Source of the DNA: Saprospiraceae bacterium
GTDB taxonomy: Bacteria > Bacteroidota > Bacteroidia > Chitinophagales > Saprospiraceae
DNA length: 64,000 bases
Assembly (NCBI GenBank): GCA_027080725.1
Contig: JALWRC010000086.1
Coordinates: forward strand, 62,001 to 126,000
Direction of reading: 5' to 3'
The notes beneath the pieces were generated by a model, which worked only from the letters and a program-made list of their open reading frames with translations, ran no database searches and had not been told where the DNA came from. Shown here one piece after another: positions 61,556 through 64,000 of the stretch (position 1 is the first letter of the stretch; the number at the start of each line of letters is the position of its first letter). The translations under genes and the position numbers were made by a program.

Positions 61556-63634
61556 TTATTGTACGATGAGAGCTTGATAATTTGTTGCCGACGCAGTCTC
61601 TATTCTTAAGGTATATTGTCCGGGAGTGACCCCTTTTAACGATAGTTGACCGGTCTTACTTCCGGCAACGATTTCTCCAATCACGTTGTATAAAGTAAGA
61701 GATTTTAACGGGGTCTGAGTCCGGATACTGACCACTAACCCGGACTTGACCGGATTGGGCATTATTTCATATCCCTTCTCCTCCGCCATACGGGTCACTG
61801 TAGATATCCCGGTCTTGTGTATCGTAAACAAGTCACTCACTTGCCCTGCGTCATTGATAAACTTGACAGTGAGATTTTGTGCATCGGCACCGTCGTTTTC
61901 GATTTCCATGATGCAGGAACCCAGCTCGAGCAGGGAGGCGTACATCGCACGGTGATTGAGGGAGGCATTGGAAATTTTTCCCGCCGAACCGGAGGTGATA
62001 TAAACAGCTCCCTTGGGGGTTTTGACAGACTTCTCGTAAGCGCCGTCCGGAGTATCCGGATTGCCGGAGAGCCTTCCATTGGCCCCGACAGTATGCTTAT
62101 CCTTGTCAAAAGTATTGGAGAATCCGTAGTGACCGTTGAGGAAATAACTCCGCTCGTAAGAATGCGAGTGACCACTGAGGACGAGGTCTACCCCGTTGCT
62201 CTCCAAGACCGGCAAAAACCGGGATCGCATCGCCACGAGGTTGGGTTCGAGGTCCGAGTTATGTGAGCCCTTCGAATAAGGAGGATGATGAAACAAAGCG
62301 ACCACCCAATCCTGCTTCGTGGACTGAATATCCGCTTTTAACCAATTGAGCTGCGTTTGATCTAAAAAGAGGGTGACGGACTCCAGGACTATGAAGTGAA
62401 TATTGGCGTAATCAAAGGAGTAATAGGCTTCTGTTCCGGATGGGACACCTCCTATTTCCCCTTTCTTTGGAAAGGTGAAAATATCGTAGTACGGTCCGGA
62501 TTGTGCCTGAGAATTGGCAGACCTCCCGTCGTGATTGCCCAATGTGGACCAGGCGGGAGCCCGTTTGAGCATTTTTGTATATACGTCAAACAAACTCGAT
62601 TGGTACTGTTGGTCGGTACCACTGCTATACGCATTGTCCCCCAAAAACAAAATCATATCCGTCTGCTCCGGATGATTGGGGGTAGAAGCCACATAATCGT
62701 AATATTCGTTTCGCACTTTTTTCTGATTGACGTTGCCGGTGCCTGCATCGCCCAGTATCCAGGCACGAACGAAAGTCTTCTTACCGGTTTCGGGTGAAGT
62801 GTGTATAAACATTCCACTTTCCCGGGGGATATACGCTCCATCTGTGGTCGCAATCTCAAAGTAATACCGGGTGTCGGGCTTCAGTCCGGTGACCACCATT
62901 TCATGCTCCGTAACCGCTTCCTCCTCTTGTATCATACTGTCAAGACTTTGCAGCGAAGTGCCATAGAGGAGTTGGGAACGAACCGGAGAAGCTGTTCTCC
63001 AGCGCACAGTAGCTCCCGCCTGGGATCCCATTTGGATGTAGGGCTGACGGGTGACCTGTACCGGCAATTTGTCATAGGCGGTCATCTTAAAGTTAAAACT
63101 GATATCCGAGCTGGACCTCGAACGCTGGTGTATCTCTACCGCGATGACATTTTTCCCTTTTTTTAACGTCCCTTTGATGGTCTTATTAATCCATGCATCT
63201 TCGGCTCCTCCACTAATAGTACTACTCGCATAGGTGCGGTAATCGAACTTAGCGCGCATATTGTCCGCCCAAACCAACTGGCCGTTGAGATAGACGGCCA
63301 TCCCGTCATCCCTTATAGCTTCCATTAACAGGTGTTTTAATGGCGCAGGATCATCGACGTCAAAATCTCTTCTAAAATAGGTGGTGATGTACTTGTTGTT
63401 TTTGCTTCCTCCATAACTGACGACTGTGTTTTCATCGCCATCCCCATACCCGAGTTGGGCATGCCCCTTCTTCCAACCACTGTCATCAAACTCTATAGAA
63501 GTCCAATTAGAACCCTGTTCCGAGCCGTTGTCCAAATACTTCCACAGGGCGTCTTGCTCTATAAGGCGTACCGGATTTTGAGCAAAAAGACCCACTAAAG
63601 GCACAAAAAATATTAAAGTAAATAACTTCTTCAT
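61556..63634 (-). CDS. Secreted purple-acid-phosphatase-like metallophosphoesterase with T9SS signal
   Basis: This 692-residue protein has a signal peptide (KLFTLIFFVPLVGLFAQ), an N-terminal galactose-binding-like beta domain, a fibronectin type III domain typical of purple acid phosphatases (VTRQPYIQMGSQAGATVRWRT), and the catalytic domain. The metal ligands are visible in order: GDAGTG, LFLGDNAY, LGNHDG, LFHHPPYS and SGHSHSYER. A T9SS type A domain ends it (IMPNPVKSGLVVSI, LKGVTPGQYTLRI). It should release phosphate from organic phosphates outside the cell. Its start overlaps the upstream TPR gene stop by four bases. Confidence 0.9.
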   Translation of the reverse strand: MKKLFTLIFFVPLVGLFAQNPVRLIEQDALWKYLDNGSEQGSNWTSIEFDDSGWKKGHAQLGYGDGDENTVVSYGGSKNNKYITTYFRRDFDVDDPAPLKHLLMEAIRDDGMAVYLNGQLVWADNMRAKFDYRTYASSTISGGAEDAWINKTIKGTLKKGKNVIAVEIHQRSRSSSDISFNFKMTAYDKLPVQVTRQPYIQMGSQAGATVRWRTASPVRSQLLYGTSLQSLDSMIQEEEAVTEHEMVVTGLKPDTRYYFEIATTDGAYIPRESGMFIHTSPETGKKTFVRAWILGDAGTGNVNQKKVRNEYYDYVASTPNHPEQTDMILFLGDNAYSSGTDQQYQSSLFDVYTKMLKRAPAWSTLGNHDGRSANSQAQSGPYYDIFTFPKKGEIGGVPSGTEAYYSFDYANIHFIVLESVTLFLDQTQLNWLKADIQSTKQDWVVALFHHPPYSKGSHNSDLEPNLVAMRSRFLPVLESNGVDLVLSGHSHSYERSYFLNGHYGFSNTFDKDKHTVGANGRLSGNPDTPDGAYEKSVKTPKGAVYITSGSAGKISNASLNHRAMYASLLELGSCIMEIENDGADAQNLTVKFINDAGQVSDLFTIHKTGISTVTRMAEEKGYEIMPNPVKSGLVVSIRTQTPLKSLTLYNVIGEIVAGSKTGQLSLKGVTPGQYTLRIETASATNYQALIVQ

Positions 63635-64000
63635 TTTGGATTAATTTCTTTTTTAAGTGAGGATATTTTTTGTTGTAGTTCTTGCATTGCAGAATCGTTT
63701 TTTAGGCGATCGGGAAGGGACTCCAACTCGATGCCGGCCTGCATCAGGGCTATTTCGGCTTTGTCATCCCGATGTATTTGATGCAGAAACCGGGCTTTTT
63801 CGTAGTACCAATGCTCCTTTCGTCCTCCTGTGAGGATTAATTCGTTGTACCGCTTTTCCACCTGATCATAAGCTCCCAGGTGGCTATAAAGCTGGATCTC
63901 GCGTAAAAGTAGGGTAGGAGGACGAGTGCCGAGCCGGTGCATTCCCTCCTCTATTGCTTCAATGGCGGATGTAAAATCTCCTTCCGAAGTAATTAGTTCG
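63631..64000 (-). CDS. TPR-like protein, C-terminal part (cut by window end)
   Basis: The frame is open to the window end; the visible 122 residues are helical, with the TPR-like spacing LREIQLYSHLGAYDQVEKRYNELIL and EKARFLHQIHRDDKAEIALMQAGIELES. The ATG at 63942 is internal to this frame. The protein ends ISSLKKEINPK, and its stop overlaps the phosphatase start by four bases (ATGA), so the two are coupled. The domain content upstream of the window is unknown. Confidence 0.65.
   Translation of the reverse strand, partial: ELITSEGDFTSAIEAIEEGMHRLGTRPPTLLLREIQLYSHLGAYDQVEKRYNELILTGGRKEHWYYEKARFLHQIHRDDKAEIALMQAGIELESLPDRLKNDSAMQELQQKISSLKKEINPK

Noticed and set aside
1-64000. CRISPR array, tRNA, rRNA, insertion sequence or prophage
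   Set aside because: No regularly spaced direct repeats, cloverleaf-like or rRNA-like sequence, transposase, integrase or phage structural gene could be seen.

Overview
The window looks like the chromosome of a free-living Bacteroidota bacterium, probably of the Saprospiria/Lewinella type, although that finer placement is inference. The evidence is GldD, two type A type IX secretion (T9SS) C-terminal signals and one gliding-motility (CHU_C) C-terminal domain, an alpha-type heme A synthase, MenD for menaquinone, a class II HMG-CoA reductase beside a type 2 isopentenyl diphosphate isomerase, and promoters of the TAnnTTTG type instead of sigma-70 boxes. Base composition is moderate, except for two visibly AT-rich patches at 39.2-40.0 kb and 51.5-53.9 kb. 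I saw no rRNA or tRNA genes, CRISPR arrays, insertion sequences or prophage.

Layout. 0-5.3 kb: class III aminotransferase (cut by the window start), a MORN-repeat protein, a CofE-like gamma-glutamyl ligase, a queuosine-precursor transporter, a GH13 protein that has lost its catalytic residues, and a secreted protein. 5.3-14.8 kb: sodA/sodB, fumC, mnmE, a low-molecular-weight phosphatase, a membrane-anchored glutamate-synthase-like protein, a polytopic patatin and an amidohydrolase. 14.8-22.3 kb: a TPR protein, pdxA, rsmA, a second patatin, pdxH, a K+ channel and a small RRM protein with a strong terminator. 22.4-29.3 kb: a secreted M43 metalloprotease divergent from a giant PKD-repeat protein, then an S10 carboxypeptidase. 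29.4-32.8 kb: an aromatic amino acid operon (aminotransferase, tyrA, DAHP synthase/chorismate mutase) read leftward behind a Tyr-rich leader peptide and an intrinsic terminator.

32.9-43.3 kb: phosphohexomutase, gldD, glycosyltransferase, M16 protease, an AT-rich outer-membrane gene, menD, and an arsC/acr3 arsenic pair. 43.4-51.4 kb: an ECF sigma factor with an envelope-spanning anti-sigma protein, heme A synthase, a Dna2-like nuclease-helicase and a glutaminyl cyclase. 51.5-53.9 kb: an AT-rich four-gene membrane island (TM2, DUF2752, DUF4870, M48). 54-58.6 kb: idi2 and HMG-CoA reductase with an overlooked 36-residue membrane microprotein, a cluster of palindromic repeats, and lysA. 58.8-64 kb: glucosaminidase, PepSY protein, two T9SS-targeted secreted proteins and a TPR protein cut by the window end.

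The two strongest unexplained signals are a complete transcription attenuator (promoter, a leader with five Tyr codons among twenty, antiterminator and terminator) before the aromatic operon, and an 11-base word, TATGAAATGGT, found at least ten times on both strands, mostly inside genes and in several reading frames. The second looks like a genome-wide DNA-level signal.
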